Positions 25,767 through 39,320 of a DNA stretch of 64,000 bases are shown here, piece by piece. The DNA is taken from the NCBI GenBank assembly GCA_026874595.1, contig CM049309.1, positions 21,807,033 to 21,871,032 of the forward strand, in the 5' to 3' direction. Position numbers and translations under genes: made by a program. The notes beneath the pieces were generated by a model. That model did no database searches and was not told where the DNA came from. It saw only the letters and a list, made by a program, of their open reading frames with translations. The stretch's first letter is position 1. Each line of letters begins with the position of its first letter. The stretch comes from Sipunculus nudus (taxonomy: Eukaryota > Annelida > Sipuncula > Golfingiida > Sipunculidae).

Positions 25767-28700
25767 AGACCAGCACTCTGCTTAATAAACATGAAATTCA
25801 GCCTGTATATCTAGCTAGCAAATAAAATGTGTTACAGAGGGGAATAAAGTCACTGCTTGACTTAAAAATAGGCTAGGGACCTTCCTCAGCTAATGACCAG
25901 TCTGTCCAAGGTGATGGGATGTCTCCCTCAGAGCTTTGAAGCAGACTGTCCTACCTCCAGGTCAAACTATGCATAGTCTATGAGATCAGCAACCTTTCTT
26001 TATCCTGCTAGAAGACTGACCAGTAATGCTTTTGTCCTGTGGACCTTGTCTACAGACAGGCAGAGAAGACAAGAGATACTCTAGTTGTGCTACTTTTTCA
26101 TAACCAAATTTCAACTGATTGATCTGAATAGAAAATATTTGGTGTCAAGAATTGATAGCCATTATTATTTAGAATGCAAGAATACATTATCATGATGAGC
26201 TCTATGATTAACAGATAAATTTTATAGAGTAAGGATACTGGGATTCACATATCTGCAAGTAGACCGCCTAATATAAAGATGTTTCAGCTAAATTAGGGGT
26301 GTCTCATCAAATAACAGGTATAAAAATGAACCTTTTTGAGCAGAAAACAAGACCATAAAATGATTCATGATTATCTTGTGTGAACATAATAATATTATGT
26401 CCTGATATATTCATTTAATCATTCATAAGTTAAAATATATCAGATCACAAAGATACAGAAGATTGGTTGGGAAGAAAACCTGTCTATGTATAAAAGTAGA
26501 TTATGGATTTATGAAGAGATCTGGAGCAGAAACATGTTACCCTTGTTCACTGATACCTCCCTAAAAGCATGTGACACCTTAAAAGTTCTGTTAATGAACA
26601 AATTTCCAGAGGAAATAGTGTAAGTGCAGAACTGTGTTGGTGCTGGTCTCTTGCCATGACAACAAGGATATCATTTATTAACAGGAGAGGTTAATACCCA
26701 GTTCCTCCTCCTCCAGGCTATACACCTTCATTTACTGCCGATGGAAATGACAGTAATCAGACCTGGGCACCCTAATGATGCCGGGTTCTTTGTCAGTAAG
26801 GGTTCCTTGCAGTGATTGTCATGCCACTGGTACACAAGGGTTTAATGATCCAAAGAATCAAAGGGAATTTCATCCACAGTTCATATCTTGTTGTGAATAA
26901 TGCTCACAGCATGACATCATGACAATCCCCATCTTGCTGATCTCAACATAATAACAAAAACATCAGGGTTCCACAAATAATCAGTAAAAGTAACACACCT
27001 GTGATTCCACTTTATCCCGAATCATGTTGCACAGTGTGGGAGTATAATTCAAAGGCTTTCTCGTATCATAAATGAAATGGGGTTCTGGTATACACCATTA
27101 GGGCTAATGAAGTTAAATGATCTGATGTTTTCCTTGCCAGAAAATACTTTAAGCACCTGAAAACGAAGCTAGCAGTACAAATTAGCTGCTACACTCTGAG
27201 AATATATGAGGGAAGTGTACTAAAGTATTTAATGCTGCCCAAAATAGTGCTCTCCGGCAATATTTTATCATTCTGCAAATTTACTGAAAGGTCTAAGATC
27301 TCTAGCACTGGAGCAATATACTAGGTTATAGCTGTAGAGATACATTAATTAATTTGGTGTCATATTAAATCCAACTGTATTAATTACCAGTGAAATTAAA
27401 ATAGACCACTTTCATCAAAAGTTCCTGACCCCTAGCCTTGTAAACCGTCATAAGACCCCACCAGCCTGTAATAACTGAGAGCTTATATGACATGTAATTA
27501 GAATAGTTTGGTATTCCATAACATGGATGCCATGTCATATCCTGGAAATCTCCTTGATATTTCCAAGCTAGTTATCATCATCAGCTACTGTTTCTGGTGA
27601 CAAGGATTTCATGTCATTGATGAAGCATGTATGCCCAGAAGCAACACTTTGATATCTGCAGTATCCTGTTTAATGATCCAATGGGTGGGGCTCTATGGTT
27701 ATGATTAAGGCACCATGACTTTCCTAATTGTCAAATAAACAGGATGATTCAATTACCATCTCTTAATTCCATCTGACCTTACAACGGTATCCAGCATATC
27801 AGCTGTTAATGCTGAGAATGACCATGCACATCAGAACCTTTCTGCCTGTCTTTGTAGAACATGAGGACCCGGTGGCCCTGATATTTACCAAAGGCCTACT
27901 AGGGATCATCCGGCTGTGAAATGAAACATATAAAAAATCAAACTCATAAAAATTTAATTAAAAAAATATGCACAATATCTTGTATAGAAAACAAATTATT
28001 TTATCATGATCGACATATAATATAATATGTTATATATCTGTGATTAATGTCTTAAACAGACATCCCAGTGTTTATAACATCTTAAAACTTCAGATAGAAT
28101 AGAAAGAACCTGAAAATCTTTGTTTCATTAAAATGATCATATGAAAGATAGAACCAATGTATTTTTACTGTCTGAGTGGAAATTTACAATTTAAATGCTA
28201 AAAATTCTAAACATGGGAATATCATAATTGACAGTAAAAAGTTGTTTACTATCGATGTCTGTCAGGTTGAGTACCTTTTTGCATGCAGGATTTTCAAATG
28301 ATTAAAACATGCAATGTTGCTTTGGCAGTCCATAGGATTAAAGAAAATTTATTTGGAAGTGTAATGCCAGAAGAAACCACAAGACAGATATGTAACTGTG
28401 GTTTGTTTCATATTTGCAGGTTTAAAATTTCTTGATTTGTATCTGATCAATGTATTGCAAAGGTTCCATTTTTACGATCTCATCATATTAAAAGCATAAA
28501 ATTAAAAGCAAAGTTATCAATTATTAAATGAATTAATTATACTGAACAATATGTGTGCAAATTCTTAATAATTGGTTGGGACCCACGGTAACATTGAATG
28601 ATATTGTTCATGAATGACATATCATTTAGAAAGATCTGATATAATTTATATAGCAGTCTTTGAACATCAAAGAATTATTATCATTAGATTAAATATCAAT

Positions 28701-31069
28701 GTTCTACCTTTTGACTTGCCTTCCACGATGGTGCCTCTTATTCACAAAGGATTTATTTTCGTGATATTTCCCCTTTCATGAATACTGTAAATTTGAAACC
28801 CTCATGAACAAAAGGCAACCACAGTAAGTGGTTCAACTTGAGTCAGTTTCAGGCTCTGGTGCTAATGAAAGAGAATAACAGCACTTAGCTATTTTTTCAA
28901 CAGGACACTCATAGCCTTATCAAATTTTTTTCAAGATTTTTTACTTAGGACAGATCTATATACTACCCATCAAGAAAGAGTTGATTGTTGGACTTTATAA
29001 AAGATGATGAGTAAAGTGTTTCATTCTCCAAAGACTCTATTATAAAATATCTGAGAATCCGAAAATATTCAATATCTGGAGGAATACTAGATCAGATGCT
29101 GGACTTATCTATACTGGTCTTAATGTGTCAAGGTAGCCAGTGTGAAGAGTCAAGGAAAAGGGTCCAGCAGCTGAACATCATGAATCTTACCTACTTCCTG
29201 AGCATCATGGCAGCAGGATGTAATTAGCTCGGCAAAGCGGCCAGGAAAGCCCTCTCATCTAGGGCCTCTCCTCCAGTCAAACCTGGTCTATCCCAATTAA
29301 ACCCTGCTAAATTAAGTAAGAAACCACCCAGGCTTCAGCTGCACTTCCCCATTTTATTCATAATTCACAATTTACTTGGCAGCTACCTGAATTGTCTTAA
29401 TCTGAATCCAGCCTATCAAAGAGCCAGCCTCCCATGAGCTGGGATAAAGTGTCAAGACAATGATGCCAGCAGTTTAAAGATCTCCATGGATTATTCAGCA
29501 GTTCAGTTTTTTAAGTCAGATTTAACAAGGTAGAGAGGTTATTTAATCTATAAAAAGGGAACATGCATCTCACTAAGAAAGCAATTCCTGTATGTTCTGT
29601 ACCCATGAGACTAAAAATAAAAAAAAAACATTTTTTATTCTTGAATCTTGGGTCGGTTTTCTCTTTAAAACACAAGTAGAAGGAAAGGAAACTGACAGCA
29701 ACACACACCATCAGCAAGCTTATTCAAATAGTGTTATATGATCATATGACACTTTTTGGCTTAATGATGTGATCTTACATATGATATCACTGCATAACTA
29801 CTAGCTGGTGATAAAATAATTTAAAATATATTCTTTTTAAATAACACAACAATCTTGCTTGATTCTCTTCAGATTTATTTTCTGTTAAAAACAGTGAACA
29901 TTCACCTGTTCAGGTTTTAAAACCTAGATTTCACCATCAATAACAGTATTCTTAGTTTGAATTTATTATAAATAACATATTTATAATATTTTTAAAAGAG
30001 AATTTTGCAACATCCAAAATCAGAGGATATCCTTGGTATTTGATAAAATTTACATTTGTTAGTTCATGGTGTAATTTTCAAACAATAAATTATCTTCAAC
30101 ACTTTAAAAAATGACACCATTAAAATTTTACAATTAAGTTGTATGAGCATTCCTGGAATAATATAATAACTATTCTCACTTCTCTTTCAGGAACTGTGAA
30201 ACAAACTTTGTGCATACCAAGTAAATTAATTAACATTATATCACACCCCCTTTATAAAAAAATGTTCAGCAATTGCTTAAAATTTGAAGATAAAGTCTAT
30301 TTAGCATGACTTTAAGTCATATAAAAAAAACACCTGACACACCTAAACACCTTAATACTTTCAAGAGTTTGTCAGATATTAATAAGAATTATTTAAAGAA
30401 AACCAAATCATAAGGAAAAAAGATTAGTTTCTTTGGCACAGTGCCCCTCAAGTTTGACCCCAGCATCTAAGATATTTATTTTATTTTCAGTAGAAATTAA
30501 CAAATTTTAGATTTCAAGTTTAAATAAAAATTCCTTTTGTTATGTTGTGCTGTTACATGTTTAATATATTCCATTAATATAATGTTGTCGACTGATCAAA
30601 AAGGTAAAACAAAAATTTGTCTGTCCACAGAGAATTCTGGAAAAAGAAATACACCTTTGATGGCTTATTTCTATTGTTAGAAAAATCTAAAAATGTTCAT
30701 TTCTGATATTTTGGCCAGAGGAAATCAATCTGTCTGTTTAATGATGTTAGAGTTGTGTTGCCAGGGAAATCTTTAAAGAATCATTGATTTTACAGCTTCA
30801 TTCAGACAACCACCATTAATGTAAAATATAATTCATATATGCATTCGATTTATTCATATTTATATTTAATACTATTATATCAAAATAATGAAAATGACCT
30901 CTCTTTTGTTTGAAAACAGTAAAAACATTTTTTAAAACCTGTTGGATTTGAAACAATTTGTTCATCTGCTTTTTGAAATACTGCTGTCTGTTCTTGGTCA
31001 CAGAAAAATATTTATTTTTTTTTCCATGAATCTGTTCCAGGTATACTGCATTCTTTGTACATACCAGTT

Positions 31070-31072
<3 letters not shown>
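25767..31072. other. Intronic sequence, mostly unique
   Basis: No exon recognised. 28740-28830 carries an inverted, diverged match to the ctgtggttgcct.../ttttcgcgat repeat of 6316-6400. Unique patches at 25870-26070, 26520-27010, 27420-27910 and 29080-29480 look less degenerate than the surroundings and are candidate conserved non-coding elements. The rest is AT-rich. Confidence 0.45.
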
Positions 31073-31115
<43 letters not shown>

Positions 31116-31125
31116 TATATATATA
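31073..31125. repeat. (TA)n microsatellite, ~53 bp
   Basis: TA repeat with one aaat interruption; the second of the two long TA tracts in the left 49 kb. Confidence 0.97.
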
Positions 31126-33516
31126 CATCTGATCTGAAGGGCAGTTTTTACTTTCTGAACAACCATACAATCAGTTTTAATTTTTAAAAAAAGCTTACAG
31201 AAAGATGAGGACACAAAGCAGCCCCAGACTAGTTTATTACTGGTCTTCAAAAATAGCAAACATCATGAGAACACCCGGTTGGAGTAGATAAATATTTTTC
31301 ATGACAAATCTCAGGGTGGCAATCTCTTTGGCCTGTTGGACTGTCTGACCCTGGTTGGAGGGTGTTACCACTGTGTGGTCTGTCACACTACTTGTTTCTT
31401 CTCATCTCTTTAACAAATGGAACTGACTGCCAAATTCCCAAAAGTCTCGTCATGCACTGGCAGCCCAATATGTCCTGCATAATCCATGGCTGTGGAAACT
31501 CAGCCAATGACTACTTACTCCTGCATTGTTGCTCTAATCTTCACTGACACAACCCATTCATAATTCCCTGGACTCAATTTCAGCTCTTCTCTTCAGATCA
31601 TAGGCCCATAGTCTGTTTTTAGATTGGTCAACACATTATTTAGGTGCTCTGACAGATCTTTTATCACTGTTCTGTCAAAAAGTGTGATCTAATGATAATG
31701 CAGTCAATATCTTGTGCCTAAAAAAATAAATCTTATTATTTATCCCTTCAATCAATACTGTTTAAAGAATAACAACTTAAACATATTTTACAATGTCAAA
31801 AAGAGAAAGAAAATAAAAATATTCACGTCTCTACCATTTCCTTATACCCTTCAAACAAGTAAATCAAGACTAAAATTAATAAGGAAGGACACTACCATGA
31901 TATATTCATTTCAATTGTGAAATGTGTTTTATATGCTGATAGTCAGATGTCTGGAACATAAGATATTTTTGTTGTCAAGATGGTTTCAACACAGACAAGG
32001 ACATGGAAGAGGCAGAATTATTATAGAGTTCATCAGTGAAAGATTTTTTTTTATCAACACTGATGATCTTAATAACACATGTAAAAAAATCACCATAAAT
32101 GCAAGCAGAAGCTTAATTTTTTGCCTACTAAGTCTTAAGTGACATGTCTTTCACATTTATTTTATTCTTTAATTTGGTTTAATAGTCTCACTGATGTGAT
32201 AATTGTCAAAGGTTAAATCTTCCTCTGCAGTTTAAATTTAAATTAATAATTATAAACAAAGCTTAATGAGCTTAATGGTAAACTTTATCACAGAATTAAT
32301 TTTCGTAGGATCATTTAATCATGCAACATCTCATTCTAATTCCCACTCCATATATATCATAACTATGAGAATTTCTCTACTTCTTGGCATCAAACCAAGA
32401 ATTGCCATAATGCCCATCTCTGGCCACAATTTATGAATCCCAAGGAAATGTACAGGATAATAAAGATGCTATTGTTCCAACAATAAACTTTCTTTACCAA
32501 CACAGGCCTAATGCATATACAAATCTGATGATCTTGTTTACTGCATCTGATGCATGAATAGTTAACATAATTATCTAATCAATGATATCCCGACTTAACC
32601 CTGCACGCAAACATACTGCCTTTTACAAAATGGCCTGCATGCAATCTGCAAGGCTTTTACCATACATAGATAATGTAAAATAATAACTCCTTCCAAATGC
32701 TCCATTTTTCTTCAGGAAGATACATATTTTTCTAGAAACTTCCCATCTCACTTCAAATCTGTATTTTATAGGACGATTAAGGAACCAGTACAGGGAAGAA
32801 ATATATAGCAATGCATGCTGTTAATATTTAATACATCAACCAAGGTTCTGTGGGAAGTTTTGTTTGATGTCAACATTTTCCTATTTCAAAGGCCTATCAA
32901 ATGTGATATGTCTAACAAAGAGGTTAGATGTATTCGTGTCTAGCACACTAAGACACTTGAAATAAGGACCTCAATAATTGTATTTTTGAAGAGCTATCGA
33001 TCTATTGTCTAGGGAAATAGTATTTACAGTAGTTCAGCTAATAAATTATTCAAGAAGGCTGCTGGTATTGTCAAATCAGTGGCTTTTTACCATTCAGCAT
33101 TCTCTGCATCTTAAGATGCCCACTGAAACACACTGATAAATCTTTTGGCTCTTTGAAATAATGTGGCAAGGAACAAAATTACAGCACTGATCCCTGCAGC
33201 CCCAAAGAATCCAAATTGATGGATTATGGGGATCATACCACTTAAATTATGTCAGGGTGGTAAATTTTCTCCTTTTCCATTTTAGCATCAGACACTCCAT
33301 TGATTAGTGCTGTGTGTTCACTGGTGAAAATAGAAGTCCCACTGAAACAGTCAGGGACAAATTATCCCTTCATTGCTATTCCCAAACTTCAAAGAACGGG
33401 TATCATGTATGCTTTATCTTGAATCTGTTTTCTCAATACCATTGGCCAAATAATTCTCAACTCCTCACCTCATTACATGAGAATAACAAATAAACTGTTT
33501 TTACTCTATCTATAGT
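31126..33516. other. Intronic sequence without recognisable features
   Basis: AT-rich unique sequence; the short ORFs have no domain resemblance. Patches at 32330-32640 and 33060-33420 are somewhat GC-richer. Confidence 0.45.
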
Positions 33517-34131
33517 CCATTCCAGCACCCCTGTCCACCTGTTTTTTCGTGATTATTTTTTTGATAATCAAAGAACGTCCAAACTTTTTGATCTTAGGGC
33601 AGAAAGAGGAAAAAGCATAATTAACTTTTATGGAAATAACAGCGTACCTTATGTCATTTTCCTGTAAACAATTTAAAAGCATTTTATGAGTAACAAGTCT
33701 ATTCTGTAGCGACATCGCGCCACTAATCTGTGAAATGGGCATTTCAGGGATTAGTGATGACGTCATAATAGAAGTGACGTACTAAAGAGGCGCCCATATT
33801 CATGGGACCAATAATCAAGAGCTCCTGACCCCTGTTTACAGCAAGACTTGTATTCTCTGTGTGCACGCCCTTCTCTGTTATGTCACATTACTTTATTTCC
33901 ATATCCAAGGAGGATAAACAATGGCCACTTATAAGGGACGCCATGAACCACGGATATATATGAGATATGTCAGCCAGGCTGTAAAGTGAATAATATTTAT
34001 ATTTTGAGCAGGTAAGGTACAAAAAATTACGCTTTTGCCTCTTCATGCCATTGGTGCAAATATTATTTGCAAGTTTGTCTTATGTAGAGATAATCGCCAA
34101 AAAACAGGTGGACAGGGGTGCTGGAACAGAC
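33517..34131 (+). mobile_element. Non-autonomous DNA transposon (MITE-like), complete, 615 bp
   Basis: The two ends are inverted copies: left GTCCATTCCAGCACCCCTGT..., right the reverse complement of GTCTGTTCCAGCACCCCTGT..., each followed by CCACCTGTTTTTT and then a g-gattat block. TIRs are ~40 bp and the element is flanked by TA on both sides (33515-33516 and 34132-34133), consistent with a TA target duplication. No transposase frame is present. Inside are a hairpin (33721-33756) and a perfect TGACGTCA palindrome (33758-33765). It is CpG-rich (gacatcgcgcc, gacgtcat, gaggcgccc) inside a CpG-poor intron, suggesting recent insertion. The superfamily is uncertain: a TA duplication fits Tc1/mariner-like elements, but the TIR is not a typical one. 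Confidence 0.85.
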
Positions 34132-34133
34132 TA

Positions 34134-37100
34134 TGATATTTTTTTTCTAACTGTGTGGGGCTCCATTATATTAAGGTTTACCTTTGATAAACATTATAAA
34201 GATAATAATTAATGTATTTATGACAAGTGACAATATTTAACCCTTTACCCTCATCCTCATTAAAATATTGTTAAAGGGACTAGGTATTTAAACGACATTA
34301 ACACACTCCAATGAGTTCTTCACAAACATCTTCTCCCAGGTATCATATGATGCACAGCCCAAAGGCTACAGTCTCTCTCAGTATTAGCTAATAATGGATC
34401 TTAATATCCTTTAAATGCTTGCAAATATAAGAATGATGTTCCTTCACTGCTTAATTTCTTGTAACTCCACGCAAGAGAATATTGTAGTTATTATTCTTCA
34501 ACAGATATGTTCTCATTAGCAAAAAAATATACATATTACAAATATGTTAACTCTTTTTTATTTAGGAAATGGGTTACATATGAAACTAAAAAAACCTGAT
34601 AAACTTGATTAAATAGAGCACAAACTTCCAAAAAATATATATTTTTATATTGTTTAAGAAATGGTGACCTATTCCTGAAAGGGATAGTAACCTGATCATG
34701 ATTAAAAAACATAAGTACAAAATTATATAGAAATGTTAGTTAGTGCTATTTTTAAATGATTGCCTGATAGGGCTATCAGGAGAATTTTGCATAAAATATA
34801 AATAAATGGTTTATTATACATGGACTATTATAAAATTAGATGTTTAAAACAAGATATTTTTGGTGAGGGTACAGCTATACTGGCTCTATAATATTAATAA
34901 AATAATGTCTCTATTTCTATGAGTAACATTTTGGCAGCAACTGCTGTCATTATAACTAATAATTGTAGTAATGATATTTATTGGATTTTCAATATATCAT
35001 GTCAGCCCTACATACTGTTACAGACAGTCAATAAAAGCCCTTTAAATATGAGTGCACCATCACATATTTCCATCACAGGATCACTTTCCTTCTGTGTATG
35101 ATTACCTCAAATATCTATTTGATGTCTGTATCAGAAAGAGAGTCCAATTTTTCCAGTAAACATTTATATTGCATGATAGCTAAACCATTGAGGATTATTT
35201 GTATGTTTTTCCAACATGCGATACTATGGTTAAGCTGTTTTCTTATCTTCATCTATTATTTGTAGGTCTGCAGGTCTTCAATATTTGGTAAATGTGCTAT
35301 ATTTTTTTCCATCAGAGAATGCACATGCCAATGACATAATTTATGTTTAGATCAGTTGATTTTTTTGTACAAGCATAAACTGTAATAATAATAATGGGCA
35401 TGTTTGCCAGATGACTAATCACAATATCTCTTTGTTCTACATGGTTTCATATACACAATTATTAGAAATGGGAAGAATGCACACAATATGAATAGCTCAC
35501 AATATGAATAGCAACCTTGGTAGACATTTGCACTTGACTGTAATCATTATACAGAGTGACAAAAGGGGCTGCCTCAAGCCGACTTGTCATTGAAACTGGC
35601 AGTATCTGTGGTTACCACTGAGAGCTATCAATATGTATCTGTATAGAGTTACAAATAATAAGCAAGTACAGCATCTCCCCTCCCCTACAAGTGCTTGCCA
35701 CTAAATGAAGCAGCACTGAAGACTCAGCATTTGACAAGATGCTCTCACACACACCAACCTCACAGGGGTTCTTTTCTTCAAGTCCTGCTGGTTGCCACGG
35801 TAATACCCAAGGAAGACCACTTTTTTAATGAAATATCTTGATGCATTTCTAGTGCAAAAATGAGAAGTGACAAGAGTTATTATTTGGGGTTACTGTCATC
35901 TAGCATCACTTATTTTCTCCTTTTCTGCACCCAATAAGTTGTCACTCAATCCCCAGCACTCAACCCTAATGCCAGGCAACAGAAATCTCTATGTTGGCAA
36001 TTTGGACTAATTCCCCCTAGTATCACATGCTTCTCTGCGATCAAATGATTTAATACTAGGAGGGTCTGGTGGTAGTGAGCAATGCCACTGGGCACAAGAA
36101 AATGGCCAAGCAATTTTCCTGGGATTATGTTCCTCCGGCATACACTAATTGAATGCAAAACAATCTGCGCAGTTGCTCAGATGCAGGCAAGCCCACTGAG
36201 TGGAAATGTCAAGTGTAATATTTGCAGTGCTCTTGGAAAATGCAATGCAATGCAAGCTAAGGAAAGTACAGTGTAATATTTCCTGAGATAATAATAGTCT
36301 GAGGGACACAAAAAATCCACAGAGAGCCAGTGTGTCCTGTGCATGCCTTTAAGGCTCAGAAAAATATAACTGAACACAATCATTCTCCCTGTTGATAAAA
36401 AAAATACAGACTACTTAAATTAAATATTAATACATATATATATATATTTATAAACTGGTTTTATTTGTCAAATATATTTTTTTAATAAACTCTTAGAAAT
36501 TCTATTTGCCTGCATATATATTTGTAAAGCCAATGTGGTGCTGTCTGGTTAATTATGGACAAATTAATATTAAAAGCTCCACCTGGGACTAGTTTGGGCG
36601 GGGAAAAATCAATATAAAAAATATCAGAAATCTGGAAAAACATGTGAAACATTTGCAACCACTTACCAAACTTAGTGAGACATTTCAGCATTCACATATA
36701 TAACAGCCAAGCTTTCAGTAAGGAATAAAATTTTAGAAAATTAACAATTAAACATGTAAAGCACAGATAGATGTCACTTTTGCTTAGTTTGCATGTTTAT
36801 CCCAGGCTACTGCTGAACATCTTTATATATATTTATCTGCTATTTATCTATTTGCTTTGAGCATTTTCAGAATTTCTAATGTTAGTTACGTATCTAATCT
36901 GATCTCTCATGAACAGTATTTTTTTTTAAATAAATGCATACTGGGCTTGGGGAGTATTAATGAATGGTACTTCTTACATTTTATATATTTTGTTTCTATA
37001 ATGTGCATCTTAAGGCATATGACCTTGGATTCTGGCTAATTTCCACATTCCCTGAGAGCATGAGTAAGTGAGTTAAGGAGTTTTAATATTACCCCCAGCT

Positions 37101-38460
37101 TAGCTGAGTGTTAATGTAAACCAGCCTACCATTAAAATAACTGTCATCAAGACAGATCTACTTTACCTTAGGGAACAGTAAATTACCACAGACAGTTTGA
37201 ACTCAGTTGCCACCAGTGTTCTAGAAACCAGCGGGATGTGTGCTAATTAAGGAAACAGTAATTATTACATGACATATTGCCCGGCCCGCTGATAAAATGT
37301 GTACCCTTTGATGCATGTAAGCCTGTTTTGATTTTCCTGTGATCTTAGTGGTTGGGTTTTCATGCCACATCACTGTTATGTTCTCATCAATCCCGTTGTT
37401 TGTGATGATTCTGCCAACTCCATGAGCCCAGGCACCATGGAATAATCTTATTGTTGACTGTCACTGTCATACAGATGGTGGCAATATCAGTAATATGTAA
37501 TATTTAAAGAAATGCTGCCACACAAACAATTCTAGCTGGTTACTGGTTGCTGCAAGCTGGTAGTGGGGTGACTGAGTGTGACCATATAATCATAGTATGA
37601 TACTGACACAATAGCTCTCATTTCACTTTATCGAATGTCCAGGATTTTTTGTTAAGCTTTTCACGTCAGCCTGTAACATCTCTGCCCAAGTATTGGTCAG
37701 CCACTTCAGCAAACACCCTTGTCCACTCCGGAAAACCTCAGAGGAGGCTTATAACAACCAGCCCTTGACAGCGCAGCCAGCCATCACTCAGGGACACAAC
37801 TATTCCCTGATCATGGTCAATACATGTGTAATAGCTGGCTGTGCTGACCAAACACAATGACACATTAGGTGCTCCCTAATTGTTTGAGCTATATCCTCTC
37901 AGGAATCTCAATGATCTGGGTCTGTTCATTGACTGACAGCTTCAGGCAATCATTCAGCCCCTGACAAAGCAATTTCTTAGTCAAATAAAAATAAAAAGTT
38001 ATTATTACAGATTACAAGAGAAAATAAATGCTTTGAGTCAACAAGGACAACATAATGTGCTGGAATATGGTATTTTGATTATGGTGAAAATTTAAACAAC
38101 AAAAAAAAACATGAACAAGCCTCCCATGCAAGCATTTAGAAAGTAAGGTGTATGCAAAATTCATAGAGATAGCATGTGCAAGTACTCTTTCACTAATGAG
38201 AGCAAAACATCAAATAAAGAGTGTTTATGGAAACTCTTTTCTTTCTTTTACCAATTCTATCGAATGCATACATTTTAATATTAAGTTGGCAGAAAAGCTT
38301 GATTCATAATTACATGTTAAATCTCCATCAAAATATCTGTCTCTCTCTTATCTTCTGAGGGAAGTGGGTGTATGACTATTGAAAGTCAACTATGGAACAT
38401 TTCCATCTGAGTGCTGAGAATCAAGAAAGTGTGAAATATTCACATGTGTCTGCACAGAAT
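34134..38460. other. Intronic sequence, mostly unique
   Basis: AT-rich, with small local duplications (for example acaatatgaatagc twice near 35486-35515, and gtgtaatattt twice near 36212 and 36271). Unique GC-richer patches at 35560-35830, 35930-36370 and 37020-37980 may be conserved elements. No exon recognised. Confidence 0.45.
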
Positions 38461-39320
38461 ACAGGTTGGACCTGCAGGTGGGACTTTGGGAATCCATCCC
38501 TTTTGCAACTTGTATTTGGAACTAAAAAGAATCCAGCCAATGTAGGCTTGCATGAGGGAACTCTGAGAATCCAGCCCGTTTGGGACCTGTATTTGGGACA
38601 CCTTAGAATCCAGTCAAAGTGGGTTGCATGTGGAAACTCATAGAATCCAGCCCGTTAGGGACTTGTATTTGGGACATCTAAGAATCCAGTCAATGTGGGC
38701 TTGTATGTGGGAACTCTGAGAATCCAGCCCATTTGGGACCTGTATTTGGGACTTCTAAGAATCCACTCAATGTGGGTTTGTTTGTGTTTGTGGAAACTCT
38801 GAGAATCCAGCCCATTTGGGACTTGTATTTGGGACTTGTAAGAATCCAGTCAATATGGGCTTGTATGTTGAAACTCTGAGAATTCAGCCCATTTGGGACA
38901 TGTATTTGGGACATCTAAGAATCCAATCAATGTGGGCTTGTATGTGGGAACTCGAGAATCTAGTCCATTTGGGACTTGTATTTGGGACTTGTAAGAATAT
39001 AGTCAATGTGGGCTTGCATGTGGGAACTCTGAGAATCCAGCCCATTTGGGACTTGTATTTGGGACTTGTAAGAATCCAGTCAATGTGGGCTTGTATGTGG
39101 GAACTCTGAGAATCCAGCCCAATTTGGGACTTGTAAGAATCCAGTCACTGTTGGCTTGCATGTGGAAACTCTGAGAATCCAGCCCATTTGGGATTTGTAA
39201 GAATCCAGTCAATGTGGGCTTGTATGTGGGAACTCTGAGAATCCCGCCCAATGGGACTTGTAAGAATCCAGTCAATGTGGACTTGCATGTGGGCCCCTTT
39301 GGGACCTGTTTTTGGGACTT
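38461..39320. repeat. 77-bp minisatellite built from two ~38-bp half-units
   Basis: About 11 units of 77 bp (for example starts at 38658 and 38735), some with a 6-bp insertion or deletions. Each unit is itself two related halves: taagaatccagtcaatgtgg + gcttgtatgtgggaactc, and tgagaatccagcccatttgg + gacttgtatttgggact. The right-hand units (from ~39120) lose part of the second half. Overlapping reading frames on both strands (for example 38816-39109 plus and 39003-39275 minus) come from the stop-poor repeat and are not genes. Confidence 0.92.

Noticed and set aside
30170-30200. Polypyrimidine-AG acceptor-like sequence on the plus strand (ttctctttcag)
   Set aside because: No open frame with a donor follows and the known gene runs on the other strand.
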